The translations under genes and the position numbers were made by a program. This document shows, one piece after another, positions 16,588 to 25,780 of a DNA stretch of 62,761 nucleotides (positions within the stretch are counted from its first letter, which is position 1; each line of letters opens with the position of its first letter). Source of the DNA: Firm-04 sp964463355 (lineage in GTDB: Bacteria > Bacillota > Clostridia > Oscillospirales > Ruminococcaceae); NCBI GenBank assembly GCA_964463355.1, contig CAYXBP010000011.1:1-62761 (forward strand), written 5' to 3'. Below the pieces are notes generated by a model. That model searched no databases. It was not told the origin of the DNA and saw only the letters and a program-made list of their open reading frames with translations.

Positions 16588-17574
16588 ATGATTGAAGTGC
16601 GGAATCTGACCAAGCACTACGGCGATAAACGCGCAGTCAATGATATCAGCTTCACCGTCAATGATGGAGAGATTCTGGGCTTTCTGGGGCCAAATGGCGC
16701 AGGCAAGTCCACAACCATGAATATGCTTACAGGCTATATTTCCTCCACATCGGGGCAGGCTCTGATCAACGGTGTTGATATTCTGGAAAACCCCATTCAG
16801 GCGAAATCCTATATAGGCTATCTTCCCGAGCTGCCCCCTCTGTATCTGGATATGACCGTTAAGGGCTACCTCAACTACATTTATGACCTGAAAAAGTGCA
16901 AATTGCCCCGTCGTGCGCATCTCAATGAAGTAATGGCACTGTGCAAGGTGCATGATGTGCAGGAGCGTATTATCAAGAACCTCTCCAAAGGATATAAGCA
17001 GCGTGTTGGTCTTGCACAGGCACTGGTGGGGAATCCTCCCGTGTTGATTTTGGACGAGCCAACCGTTGGTCTTGATCCAAAGCAGATTATGGAGATCCGC
17101 ACCCTGATTAAGAAGCTGGGCAAAAATCACACCGTGATTCTTTCTTCCCACATCCTCAGCGAGATTCAAGCGGTTTGTGACCGTATCATCATCATCAACC
17201 ACGGTACCATTGCTGCGCATGATACCACCGATAACCTCTCGAAAAATGTTTCTACCGACCATCGCGTTATTGCCAGAATTGAAGGACCGCGTGAGGAGAT
17301 CGTCAAGGCATTGCGCAATATCAACGGCATCAAGTATTGCCGTGCCGATATGGAGCGTGAACCGGGCGTGTATGAGTATGAGCTGGAGGCTGTCGCAGGA
17401 TCTGATATCCGTCGGTCGCTGTTTCATATCTTGGCCGAGCATGGCTGGCCGCTGCTGATGCTGCGTTCTGCCGAAATGACGCTGGAGGATGTATTCCTGA
17501 AGATCACAATGGGTGAGGGCGTTACGATTCCTACCACGCCATCCACCCCACAAGAGAACGGAGGTAACGAGTAA
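16588..17574 (+). CDS. ABC transporter ATPase of a Gld-like system
   Basis: A 328-aa ATPase: Walker A GPNGAGKST near 37-45, Q-loop, signature LSKGYKQRVG near 133, Walker B VLILDEPTVGLDP near 152 and H-loop SSHILSE near 186. The C-terminal 110 residues form the extra domain seen in export-type ATPases such as GldA/NatA. The ATG at 16588 has AAAGGA 8 bases upstream. Its stop overlaps the permease start (TAATG). With the permease, the GldG-like protein and the DUF4340-like protein it forms an exporter-like locus that is common in gut Firmicutes but has no settled substrate. Confidence 0.93.
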   Translation: MIEVRNLTKHYGDKRAVNDISFTVNDGEILGFLGPNGAGKSTTMNMLTGYISSTSGQALINGVDILENPIQAKSYIGYLPELPPLYLDMTVKGYLNYIYDLKKCKLPRRAHLNEVMALCKVHDVQERIIKNLSKGYKQRVGLAQALVGNPPVLILDEPTVGLDPKQIMEIRTLIKKLGKNHTVILSSHILSEIQAVCDRIIIINHGTIAAHDTTDNLSKNVSTDHRVIARIEGPREEIVKALRNINGIKYCRADMEREPGVYEYELEAVAGSDIRRSLFHILAEHGWPLLMLRSAEMTLEDVFLKITMGEGVTIPTTPSTPQENGGNE

Positions 17575-18278
17575 TGGGTGCGATTTACAGACGCGAGATC
17601 GGTGCGTACTTTACCTCTGGTGTCGCATATGTTTTCCTTGCCGCATTCTGGTTGTTCAGCGGCTATTTCTTCTATGGATACTGCCTTTCCTATGCCACGA
17701 CCGATATGTCTGCAATGTTCCAGAATATGTTCACGATTTGTGTGTTTCTGATTCCAATCCTTACCATGCGTTTGTTCAGTGAGGAAAAAAAGCAGAAAAC
17801 CGAGCAGGGGCTTCTGACAGCTCCCGTCAGTCTGGGAGAAATCGTCTTTGGCAAGTATTTTGCCGCTTTGACGCTTTACGCTATTGCGATTGCCATGCCA
17901 TTTCTGTATGCGCTGATTCTGAGCAGCTATGGCACGGTGGAGTGGGGCATTGTTTTTGCGAACTTTCTTGCACAGCTGCTGTTAGGTATGGCGTTTATCT
18001 CTGTGGGTGCGCTGGTGTCTGCCCTGACCGAGAATCAGATTGCAGCATCTGTGTTGAGCTTTGTGGTCATGATGGCAATGTACCTGATCGATATGATTGC
18101 CGGCAATGTGACATGGGAGTGGCTTGCAAATATCTTGAAATCGCTCTCGTTCTACACCAGATATTATGCTGTGACCTGTGGGTTATTCAATATCACGACC
18201 GTGCTGTTCTATATCAGCGTTGCGGTGATATTCAATTTCCTGACCATTCGCGTGTTTGAGCGCAGACGCTGGAGTTGA
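17574..18278 (+). CDS. ABC-2 type permease, GldF-like
   Basis: A 234-aa membrane protein with six hydrophobic segments (roughly 20-45, 55-75, 100-125, 135-160, 165-190, 205-225) and the short cytoplasmic motif RLFSEEKKQKTEQGLLTAPVS after segment two, typical of GldF/CcmB-like ABC-2 permeases. It is coupled to the ATPase gene by a TAATG overlap and followed after 14 bases by the GldG-like gene. It likely forms the channel half of the system. Confidence 0.9.
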   Translation: MGAIYRREIGAYFTSGVAYVFLAAFWLFSGYFFYGYCLSYATTDMSAMFQNMFTICVFLIPILTMRLFSEEKKQKTEQGLLTAPVSLGEIVFGKYFAALTLYAIAIAMPFLYALILSSYGTVEWGIVFANFLAQLLLGMAFISVGALVSALTENQIAASVLSFVVMMAMYLIDMIAGNVTWEWLANILKSLSFYTRYYAVTCGLFNITTVLFYISVAVIFNFLTIRVFERRRWS

Positions 18279-18292
18279 GGAGGTGTGTTCCG

Positions 18293-19924
18293 ATGAGTAA
18301 GAAAGAAACCAAGCAGAATGTGGAAGAAACCGCAATCGAAAAGCCTGCGAAGAATAAAAAATCCGAGTTGACCCCCGAGCAGGAGCGGGAATGCGCCCTC
18401 AAGCGTGTAAAACGCCGTAAGAAGTTTAAGTATGGTGCGTTGGCAACTGCCTTGACGGTGCTGTTTGTGGCAGCTGTGGTTGTTGTGAATATCATTGCAG
18501 GCGTGCTGAACGACCGTTACCAGTGGAATATCGACCTGACCTCTTCTGGCCTGTATGAGATAGATGAGCAGACGATCAGCTACCTCAATCTGCTGAATAC
18601 CGATATTGAGTTGGTGGTAATGGCGGATGAAGCCTTGTTTACAGAGAACGCCATGCTGAAAGTGGTGGATGAAACACTCAACCGCTTTAAGGCGGAAAGC
18701 AATGGGCATATTTCTCTGAAGTATGTCGATATGACGAAGGATCCTGACGCGGTCAGAGAGTATTCGCAGCACTACAATGGTGAGATCGTGGACGGCGATA
18801 TTGTGGTTGCAGCGGGCGATTTGGTGCGCGTGGTGGCATTTGAGGACGTCATCAATGTGGAGCAAAGCGTGGATTATACCACCTACTCCCAGATTACAAA
18901 CTATACCTTTGTGGGTGAGCAGTCTTTGCTGGCAGCCATTATGGGCGTTACAGACCTGAATCCCATTCATGTTGCATTGCTTGGCAAGTTGGGTGATGCT
19001 AATATCTACCATGGATACGAGTCCTATAACTACCAGAGCATTACCGCGCTGCTGGAGAAGAACAATTACCTCTGCACTGATGTGGATATCAGCGCGGAAT
19101 CCCTTGATCCTGCAAAGTATGATATGGCAGTGCTGGTTGCGCCCCAGAACGATTTGACGCAGGCACAGATTGATAAGCTTTCTGCATTTCTGTACAATGA
19201 GGGGAACTACGAGCGCAAGCTGCTGTATTTTGCAAGTTCCTTCCAGAATGAAACACCCAATCTGGATGCGTTTCTTGAAACATGGGGCATTTCTGTTGGC
19301 GATGCAGTCGTCTATGAGGGCAATGATTCCGCTGCCCATCAGGTGCGAACTGCGTTGAGTGTGCTGCGCTCTATTCCTGCGCTTTCTTTGACCGAAAGTG
19401 AATACGCTGCAAAGCTTGCCAACAAAAATCTGCCGATTGTAGCACCAATTTGCCGTCCCCTTGAGTTGCTGTACGAGAGCAATTCTGGCCGTACGACTGA
19501 GGCATTGCTGGTCACATCCGATACCGCATATCTCCAGCCGCTGACAACCACCGAGGATGGTGAAACCGTTGATGCAAGCAATGCAGAAACTGGTTCGTTC
19601 ATCGTTGCAGCATTGGGGCATCAGCATAATGCAGTTGGTGCAGAAACCTTTACCAGTACCGTTGCCGTGTTTGGCTCGTGGATGCTCGATGTCAATGTGA
19701 CAGAAGAGCGTTCTTATAACAATGCTGATTACTTTGTGACGGTTGTTAATACGATGTGTGGCAAGGAGAACGTTGTTACGATCGCTGAAAAATCTCTTGA
19801 CACTACAACCATCGCCATCACCGCCGCACAGGTGAAAACGACCCGTAATATCGTTGTGTTCTGTATTCCGCTGCTGGTTGCGATTATCGGCTTTGTGGTA
19901 TATCTAAGGAGGAGAAACAAATGA
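18293..19924 (+). CDS. GldG-like ABC auxiliary protein
   Basis: A 543-aa protein with a charged cytoplasmic start (1-45), a transmembrane segment (about 46-68), a large extracytoplasmic domain resembling the ABC auxiliary domain of GldG (NIDLTSSGLYEIDEQTISYL near 78; DPDAVREYSQHYN near 142) and a C-terminal membrane anchor (IVVFCIPLLVAIIGFVVYL) ending in RRRNK. GldG proteins accompany GldA/GldF in gliding bacteria, but non-gliding Firmicutes carry this set too. GAGGAGGT precedes ATG 18293, and the stop overlaps the next start (ATGA). Confidence 0.88.
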   Translation: MSKKETKQNVEETAIEKPAKNKKSELTPEQERECALKRVKRRKKFKYGALATALTVLFVAAVVVVNIIAGVLNDRYQWNIDLTSSGLYEIDEQTISYLNLLNTDIELVVMADEALFTENAMLKVVDETLNRFKAESNGHISLKYVDMTKDPDAVREYSQHYNGEIVDGDIVVAAGDLVRVVAFEDVINVEQSVDYTTYSQITNYTFVGEQSLLAAIMGVTDLNPIHVALLGKLGDANIYHGYESYNYQSITALLEKNNYLCTDVDISAESLDPAKYDMAVLVAPQNDLTQAQIDKLSAFLYNEGNYERKLLYFASSFQNETPNLDAFLETWGISVGDAVVYEGNDSAAHQVRTALSVLRSIPALSLTESEYAAKLANKNLPIVAPICRPLELLYESNSGRTTEALLVTSDTAYLQPLTTTEDGETVDASNAETGSFIVAALGHQHNAVGAETFTSTVAVFGSWMLDVNVTEERSYNNADYFVTVVNTMCGKENVVTIAEKSLDTTTIAITAAQVKTTRNIVVFCIPLLVAIIGFVVYLRRRNK

Positions 19925-21609
19925 GCATGACCAAAGAACCTAAGCAGAATCCCGAAAACGAACAGCAGCCTTCCGATCTTCAGGGATCGGAACTGCTGAC
20001 AGATGATGACGATGCAATGTTTTCAACCTTTTTTGCAGAAGCTCCCGTGCAGCAGAAGCGTGCAAAGAAAAAAGGCAAACTGAGCAGAGGGGCAAAGGGC
20101 GTACTCTGCGGCGTAGGTGTGGTGGCATTGCTTGGCGGTACGCTTGCTGTGCTGAAGCTGACTGAGCAGGAGAATCCGAACGATTCTTCATCTGTTGTGG
20201 ATGCTTCCGGCGTTGTTTCCCTTTGGAGCATTGCCGACAGCAGTGATATCGCAGCCGTTCGCGTGGAACAGCCCGAGGGTGAGGATTTTTCCGTACACCG
20301 CGTGATCGAAAAACAGGAGAGTGTGGATTCTACAACAGGGCAGACAGTAGTCAATGAGGTGGAAAACTATTATCTTGATGGCTACGAGGATCTTCCCACC
20401 AAAACCGTGGATATCCGTACGCTGGCGACTCGTGTAGCAGATATCTCTTCAGCGGATATCATTCAGGAGAATACCCCCGCACGCGACCTTGCCAAATATG
20501 GCCTTGATCAGCCCATCCGCGTGACGCTTACCGTTGATGATGCGGAAGATATCTGCTTTTTGCTGGGCGATATCAGCCCTTCCACATATTATTCTTATCT
20601 GTGTATGGAGGGTGAGAATACCGTTTATACCGTGGAAAGCAGCGCAATGGCGCAGTATCGTGTGGATTGGAAGGACTACCTCAGCACCAACGTTACAAAA
20701 GAGCAGGGAGAGTATGACGACTCTCACATTGAGGAAGTTTGCATTCAGCGTGAAGATCTTGATTATCGCATTCTTCTGGCGTATGATCCTTTCTATGTCG
20801 AGAATGACAACAGTGGCTCCTCTGCGGTTCATGTGATGAAAGAACCGATCAATTGCCTGCTTAGCGGAGATAAATCTTCTGGCGCGACCCATGGCATCTA
20901 TGGGATGACAGCAAGTCAGGTTTACTATCCGCACCCTGATCCGAATATGATGGCAGCTTGCGGAGTGATGGCTAACAAGTATTTTGCATGCGTCACCACG
21001 AAAATCAGCACGGGCGAAACCGTGGAATTCTATCTTGGGCATACCTATGAAACTGAGATTGAGGACGAAAACGGTGCGCTTCAAACAGTGACCTATCGAT
21101 TCGGTTATATCGATACCGTTGATTGCATTTACGGCTTTGCTGTGGATGATACCGTGTACGAAACTTTGAAGCCCAGCGATATCACCTCAAAAATCATTGT
21201 AGATACCTATGTCTGGGATATCGGCAGACTGACCTATACCGCAGGAGATTTGCAATTGGATTTCAAGGGCATTGGCACTTCCGCCGATGATTATGTCGTT
21301 ACCTGCAACGGCGAAGAAATTGAAGCAGAGCGTTTTCGTTTGCTGTATACGTATCTGCTGAAAGCCGCTGCGGAGGAGCTTGTGCTGGAGGATGTTGCGA
21401 TCACTGGCACGCCCCTTGCTACCATTGCTCTGGAGCGTCAGGACGGTCAACGCCCGCTGAGCGTAGCGTTCTACGAAGCGGATGGCATGAAGGCGTATAT
21501 TGTGGTAAACGGAGAAGTACGTTTCCTTTGCCGTAAAGCGTATGTTGCAACGCTGATTTCCAATATGGAGATTTTCCACACCGACCAAGATTTTACCATG
21601 ACTTGGTAA
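19921..21609 (+). CDS. DUF4340-like membrane-anchored protein
   Basis: A 562-aa protein: residues 1-55 charged and Gln/Glu/Asp-rich, one membrane segment (about 60-80, LCGVGVVALLGGTLAVLKL), then a long extracytoplasmic region with repeated short beta modules, including KYGLDQPIRVTLTVDDAED (near 182), the pattern of DUF4340 domains. No catalytic motif is evident. Translationally coupled to the GldG-like gene (ATGA), so it is very likely a fixed partner of the ABC system, perhaps a surface-exposed sensor or substrate-handling subunit. Confidence 0.82.
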   Translation: MSMTKEPKQNPENEQQPSDLQGSELLTDDDDAMFSTFFAEAPVQQKRAKKKGKLSRGAKGVLCGVGVVALLGGTLAVLKLTEQENPNDSSSVVDASGVVSLWSIADSSDIAAVRVEQPEGEDFSVHRVIEKQESVDSTTGQTVVNEVENYYLDGYEDLPTKTVDIRTLATRVADISSADIIQENTPARDLAKYGLDQPIRVTLTVDDAEDICFLLGDISPSTYYSYLCMEGENTVYTVESSAMAQYRVDWKDYLSTNVTKEQGEYDDSHIEEVCIQREDLDYRILLAYDPFYVENDNSGSSAVHVMKEPINCLLSGDKSSGATHGIYGMTASQVYYPHPDPNMMAACGVMANKYFACVTTKISTGETVEFYLGHTYETEIEDENGALQTVTYRFGYIDTVDCIYGFAVDDTVYETLKPSDITSKIIVDTYVWDIGRLTYTAGDLQLDFKGIGTSADDYVVTCNGEEIEAERFRLLYTYLLKAAAEELVLEDVAITGTPLATIALERQDGQRPLSVAFYEADGMKAYIVVNGEVRFLCRKAYVATLISNMEIFHTDQDFTMTW

Positions 21610-21633
21610 TCATACAGAATAGGAGGGACCCCA

Positions 21634-21903
21634 ATGGCAGAATTTGTAACCTATAAGGGCAGACCCGTCGTACGAAACGGCAAAACGATCTATTATGGTG
21701 ATATGGCAAATGAGTATGTTGTGATGATGACTGTGCTTTCTGAGAAAGAGCAGGAGGCAACTGCCATTAAATGCTACCTGATGAAAACCGACAAGTCCTT
21801 AAATCCCATGCAGGCGATCACCCAGACCAGTGAGCGTGGCTCTTTGCTGGATGCTTTGGAACTGGCAGCGGCATGGCTTTCCCGTCAGGAGTCTACAAGC
21901 TGA
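21634..21903 (+). CDS. Small protein of unknown function, last gene of the Gld-like locus
   Basis: An 89-aa soluble protein with a strong TAGGAGGG site, 24 bases after the DUF4340-like gene and just before a terminator. It has a short beta-hairpin start (FVTYKGRPVVRNGKTIYYGD), a central strand pair (YVVMMTVL, ATAIKCYLMKT) and a C-terminal helix (LLDALELAAAWLSRQ). I do not recognise the family. Its position makes it part of the ABC operon; it could be a cytoplasmic adaptor. Confidence 0.78.
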   Translation: MAEFVTYKGRPVVRNGKTIYYGDMANEYVVMMTVLSEKEQEATAIKCYLMKTDKSLNPMQAITQTSERGSLLDALELAAAWLSRQESTS

Positions 21904-21911
21904 ATACAAGC

Positions 21912-21951
21912 AAAACGGCACAGAATGATGTTTTCTGTGCCGTTTATTACT
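21912..21951 (+). terminator. Terminator of the Gld-like operon
   Basis: AAACGGCACAGAA pairs with TTCTGTGCCGTTT around a short loop and is followed by a T-rich run. It lies 9 bases past the last stop codon of the operon. Confidence 0.9.
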
Positions 21952-21977
21952 GATTGTGAGATTTTATCGCAAAGTGA

Positions 21978-22006
21978 TTGACAAACACAGAGGAATCTGG
22001 TAGAAT
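21978..22006 (+). promoter_or_regulatory. Sigma-A promoter for ybaK-GH43
   Basis: TTGACA (21978-21983), 17 bases, TAGAAT (22001-22006), 90 bases before the ybaK start. Confidence 0.8.
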
Positions 22007-22096
22007 GAGCAAAGTGGTGGATTATCATACCGTTTTGCATGATTGTAAGCAATGAAATTAACCGCAGTGTGTATCCTGTGCAGAAAGGAGAACGCA

Positions 22097-22588
22097 ATGG
22101 CTTCTCAACCCAAAACAAATGCTATGCGCATTTTGGAGCAGAAAATGCTGCCCCATCAATGCTTTTTTTATGATTGCAAGCATTTTACCGATGCGTTACA
22201 GATTGCCGAAATGCTTGGGCAATCTCCCGATATGACCTTCAAATCACTGATGTGCCAGGGAAAAAGCGGCGGTTATTACGCTTTCGTGGTTCCTGCCACC
22301 TGTACCCTTGATCTGAAAAAGGCGGCAGCAGCGGTGGGAGAAAAATCAGTTACCTTGCTGCCTGTCAAAGAGATTCAACAGGTGACAGGCTATATTCGCG
22401 GCGGCTGTACTGCCATTGGCATGAAAAAAGATTATCCCGTTGTGTTAGATGCGCACGCAGCCGCCTTTGAGAAGATTATTGTTAGTGGCGGCAAGCTGGG
22501 TACGCAAATTCATCTGGCACCCGATGTGTTCTTGCAGGCAACCAATGGCAAGCTGCTTGCTGTGACCGTTGAAACAGACGCTGAATGA
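22097..22588 (+). CDS. ybaK: Cys-tRNA(Pro) deacylase, YbaK type
   Basis: A 163-aa protein of the YbaK/ProX family, which clears cysteine wrongly attached to tRNA-Pro. Motifs: TNAMRILEQKML at the start, KSLMCQGKSGGYYAFVVPA near 52-70 containing the conserved Lys, GYIRGGCTAIGMKKDYP near 103-119 with the GG.x.P-type substrate loop, and KIIVSGGKLGTQI near 134. The ATG at 22097 follows AAAGGAG; the frame open upstream lacks a site. It shares its promoter with the GH43 gene 18 bases downstream, a pairing with no obvious functional logic. Confidence 0.92.
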   Translation: MASQPKTNAMRILEQKMLPHQCFFYDCKHFTDALQIAEMLGQSPDMTFKSLMCQGKSGGYYAFVVPATCTLDLKKAAAAVGEKSVTLLPVKEIQQVTGYIRGGCTAIGMKKDYPVVLDAHAAAFEKIIVSGGKLGTQIHLAPDVFLQATNGKLLAVTVETDAE

Positions 22589-22606
22589 ACAGAAAAGAGG
22601 GCTTAT

Positions 22607-24124
22607 ATGCGCTATCAGAATCCCATACTCACAGGCTTTTATCCCGACCCAAGTATCTGCCGCTGCGGCGACCGCTTTTATATGGTTTGCAGCTCGTTCC
22701 AGTTTTTTCCTGGTGTGCCGCTGTTCGAAAGCAATGACCTTCTGAATTGGCGGCAGATTGGCCATGTATTAAACCGAGCTTCCCAGCTTCCTCTTGCAGG
22801 AGCAGGCTCTGTGGGTGGCATTTATGCGCCCACCATCCGTTGCCATAACGGCAGATTCTATATGGTGACCACAAATACGACCCATGGCGGCAATTTCTAT
22901 GTCTATACGGATGATATTTACGGTGCTTGGTCAGATCCCATTTATGTCGATCAGGATGGCATTGACCCCTCGCTTTATTTTGAAGGCGACCGTGTTTTCT
23001 TTATGAGCAACGGTACTGATGATCAGGGTGTGCATGGTATCATTCAGTGCGAAATTGATGTTGCTACGGGGGAAAAAATCAGTCCAGCGCGGTGTATCTG
23101 GCAGGGTACCGGCGGAAGATTTCTGGAAAGTCCACATCTTTATCACATCAATGGATGCTATTATCTTATGGCATCCGAAGGCGGCACTGAGTACGGTCAT
23201 ATGGTCACTTATGCGAAGGGTGATACCCCCTATGGGCCTTTTACGGCATATGCCAACAATCCTGTGTTAACCAACCGTAATCTTGGCGGATACTTGTTGC
23301 AGGGCTGCGGTCATGCCGACCTGGTAGATGATCTTGATGGGAATTATTGGATGGTGCATCTTTGTTTTCGGCAGATTGGGCAGTGGGTAATGCATCACAT
23401 TACCGGCAGAGAAGTTTCACTGGTGCCCGTAACCTTTGACGAGAATGGCTGGTTTATCGCTGGTGTAGACGGCACAGCGCGGCTGGAAATGGAAACTGAT
23501 CGTATTCCTGAACAAGTTACGCAGCATATCTGGCAGGAGATGACCTTTGCCAATACCGCTGTGGGCATGGAGTGGGTCTATATGCAGAATCCCAACCTGT
23601 CCCAATATCGCATCGCAGCGGATGCTTTTTCTCTGAGCGGCACAAAAGCAGGGCTTTGTCAGGATGATATCTCGCCCACTTTTTTGGGAATACGCCAAAA
23701 AGAGATGTGCTTTTCGGCAGAATGTACCTTGACTTTAGCACCGCAGGAGGCAGGCATGGTCATGTATATGACCCCCACCCAGCATTATGCGCTGTTTGTG
23801 CGTCCCTGTGCCGATGGATATGCTGTGCTGCGACGTGCGCAGCTTGGCAATTTGGTGCATGAAGAGCCACTGTTTATGCTGCCGGTCGGGGCGAAGGCAG
23901 TGCGTTTGCAGATTCAGTGCAACGGCTATGCGTATTTATTCCGTGCAGTCTGTGAAGGTGAGGCTTACGATCTTGGCTATCTGGAGTCTAAATATCTTTC
24001 TACCGAGGTTGCAAACAACTTTACCGGCGTGATGCTTGGCTTGTATGCTGTGCAGCTGGATGCGCCTGCATGGACAGATTTTACCGCATTCCGCATGGTG
24101 AATGAAGCCAGATCCATACAATAA
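22607..24124 (+). CDS. GH43 glycosidase, beta-xylosidase/arabinofuranosidase type (intracellular)
   Basis: A 505-aa enzyme. Residues 1-300 are the five-bladed propeller of family 43 with the three carboxylates visible: Asp14 (FYPDPS), Asp120 (GIDPSLY) and Glu174 (LESPHLY). Residues about 310-500 are the C-terminal beta-sandwich that closes the active site in GH43 beta-xylosidases of the XynB3 type. There is no signal peptide, so it should cleave imported xylo- or arabino-oligosaccharides in the cytoplasm. Exact linkage cannot be decided from sequence. It is in one transcript with ybaK and converges on the GH26 mannanase gene at a shared terminator. Confidence 0.92.
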   Translation: MRYQNPILTGFYPDPSICRCGDRFYMVCSSFQFFPGVPLFESNDLLNWRQIGHVLNRASQLPLAGAGSVGGIYAPTIRCHNGRFYMVTTNTTHGGNFYVYTDDIYGAWSDPIYVDQDGIDPSLYFEGDRVFFMSNGTDDQGVHGIIQCEIDVATGEKISPARCIWQGTGGRFLESPHLYHINGCYYLMASEGGTEYGHMVTYAKGDTPYGPFTAYANNPVLTNRNLGGYLLQGCGHADLVDDLDGNYWMVHLCFRQIGQWVMHHITGREVSLVPVTFDENGWFIAGVDGTARLEMETDRIPEQVTQHIWQEMTFANTAVGMEWVYMQNPNLSQYRIAADAFSLSGTKAGLCQDDISPTFLGIRQKEMCFSAECTLTLAPQEAGMVMYMTPTQHYALFVRPCADGYAVLRRAQLGNLVHEEPLFMLPVGAKAVRLQIQCNGYAYLFRAVCEGEAYDLGYLESKYLSTEVANNFTGVMLGLYAVQLDAPAWTDFTAFRMVNEARSIQ

Positions 24125-24140
24125 ATCACATTGAAATAGA

Positions 24141-24185
24141 AAAAAGCAGCACATTCCGTTTTGATACGGTACGTGCTGCTTTTTG
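24141..24185. terminator. Bidirectional terminator between convergent GH43 and GH26 genes
   Basis: AAAAAGCAGCAC and GTGCTGCTTTTT form a 12-bp stem with A and T tracts on the two sides, so the hairpin can end transcripts from both strands. It closes both the ybaK-GH43 and the amidohydrolase-GH26 operons. Confidence 0.92.
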
Positions 24186-24186
24186 G

Positions 24187-25770
24187 TTAGTCGAGAGGGT
24201 ATTCCCAGAGGCAGGGAAGATCATTAAGCGAAAGGGTGTGTTCACTTTTGTAGACTTTCTCCCACATGGAGCGTTCGGTGTATTTTTCGGATGCAATGCC
24301 AAAATTGTGGATGAACTCGCCGCTCCATGTGCAGAACCAGCTCCACATTGCGCCATCGCGCACGAGCAGATCAGGGTCAGGCATACAGCCGTTTTCGGTC
24401 AGCGCGATGATTTTTCTTTCGGATGTCCACTGCGTCATATCGGAAAAGGTACTGCTTTGAGAGGTGTAGGTATGTTCTGGGGGATAAATATCCATACCGA
24501 TGATATCCACCGTGTCGTCACCAGGATACCAAGCGGGATCCTGGCCATTCCACACCCAGATGAGATTATTCAGACCGTGTTCGTTTGTGAGCTTGTCATA
24601 CAGTAGATTCCACAGCCACAGATAGCTTTCGGGCTTACAGCTGCCCCACCAGAACCATCCGCCCGATGCTTCATGAAGGGGTCGCCAGAGAATCGGCACT
24701 TGTGCTTCATTCAGAGGTTTCATTGCCTCAGCAATGGCATCAATATCGCGGAGCAAAAGTGATTTGCCCTTTGTATCAGTGCCTTCTGCAATTGCATCAA
24801 GATCAATGGTAGTTGCGTCCTTACGGAAGCCAGAGTACCAAGGCTGCTCTGTGCTGTTAATCAGGTAATCCTCAGGGGCGTTCCAGTGCCAGCAGAAGGT
24901 AACAATTCCGCCGTGATTGCAGTAAAAATCCAGCGCATAATCAACAGCCTTTCCTTCGCCGCCAAAATGTACGCGGGAAGGCGTGTAGTCCATCATATCC
25001 AAGCCCAACATGGCAGGATATTCACCAGTTGTTTTGTAGATGACTTCCATTTCCTTGCCGTCGATACCGCCGTCGCAGTTCTGCCCCGTGATGGTATACT
25101 TGCCGTAGCAGTCGGTGAGGAACTTGTACAGACGCTTCGTGTTATCCCACGCATTGGGATTCGAAAGTGTTGCGGAAATATTATAAATCTCTTTGCTGAT
25201 TGGTGTGCCGTTTGTAATTGTTAAACTGTCCACAAAATAATACCCCCATTCTGTGCCTGCTGCAATTTCGTGCGTACCTGCCGTGAGGTAGACACCTTCC
25301 AATGTAGATTGTGTGAACGAAGTACCTTCAGGTGTAACGATATCGCCAACGCTTGCACCATCCACTTGTGCTGGATTCTTTTTGTTCGCACTTGCGCTGC
25401 CGCTGCATGTGGAGAAGGAAAGCGTGTAAATGCCATCTGCAGGGATTTCCACAGTAAACACAACTTTGTCGTTTTCGTTCTGGAAGCCACCAACGTAGCT
25501 TGTCCCACTAAACCCAGGATAGTTCACATCCTGCACTTTCACATTGCCGATGCATTTTGCATCCTCGGCTTCGCCAGTCCATTGAAAATCCTGTGTTTGA
25601 CTTTCCGTGCCTGCAAGTGTTTTGTTGAGATCCAGCGTGGTATTGAATTCTGTGCGCGCGTCTGCATCTTGATAATCGGCAATATCGTAGCTTTCGCCGC
25701 AAGCGGTCAGCATGGATGCTGTTGTACAGACCGCAAGGCTAAGTACTGTGATTTTGCGAATTGTTTTCAT
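24187..25770 (-). CDS. GH26 mannanase lipoprotein with a CBM35-like module
   Basis: A 527-aa secreted enzyme. The lipoprotein signal ends in LTAC (Cys24). Residues about 75-190 form a carbohydrate-binding module of CBM35 type (GGFQNENDKVVFTVEIPADG, DSLTI). Residues about 200-520 are a clan GH-A barrel of family 26 with acid/base Glu367 (RPLHEASGGWFWW) and nucleophile Glu459 (LTENG). Such enzymes cut beta-1,4-mannan. The ATG at 25770 has AAGGAG upstream. It lies 10 bases after the HEPN gene and ends at the shared terminator, so it seems to be the last gene of the amidohydrolase operon. Together with GH43 and the dockerin protein it points to plant cell-wall glycan use. Confidence 0.93.
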   Translation of the reverse strand: MKTIRKITVLSLAVCTTASMLTACGESYDIADYQDADARTEFNTTLDLNKTLAGTESQTQDFQWTGEAEDAKCIGNVKVQDVNYPGFSGTSYVGGFQNENDKVVFTVEIPADGIYTLSFSTCSGSASANKKNPAQVDGASVGDIVTPEGTSFTQSTLEGVYLTAGTHEIAAGTEWGYYFVDSLTITNGTPISKEIYNISATLSNPNAWDNTKRLYKFLTDCYGKYTITGQNCDGGIDGKEMEVIYKTTGEYPAMLGLDMMDYTPSRVHFGGEGKAVDYALDFYCNHGGIVTFCWHWNAPEDYLINSTEQPWYSGFRKDATTIDLDAIAEGTDTKGKSLLLRDIDAIAEAMKPLNEAQVPILWRPLHEASGGWFWWGSCKPESYLWLWNLLYDKLTNEHGLNNLIWVWNGQDPAWYPGDDTVDIIGMDIYPPEHTYTSQSSTFSDMTQWTSERKIIALTENGCMPDPDLLVRDGAMWSWFCTWSGEFIHNFGIASEKYTERSMWEKVYKSEHTLSLNDLPCLWEYPLD

Positions 25771-25780
25771 AGTGAACTCC

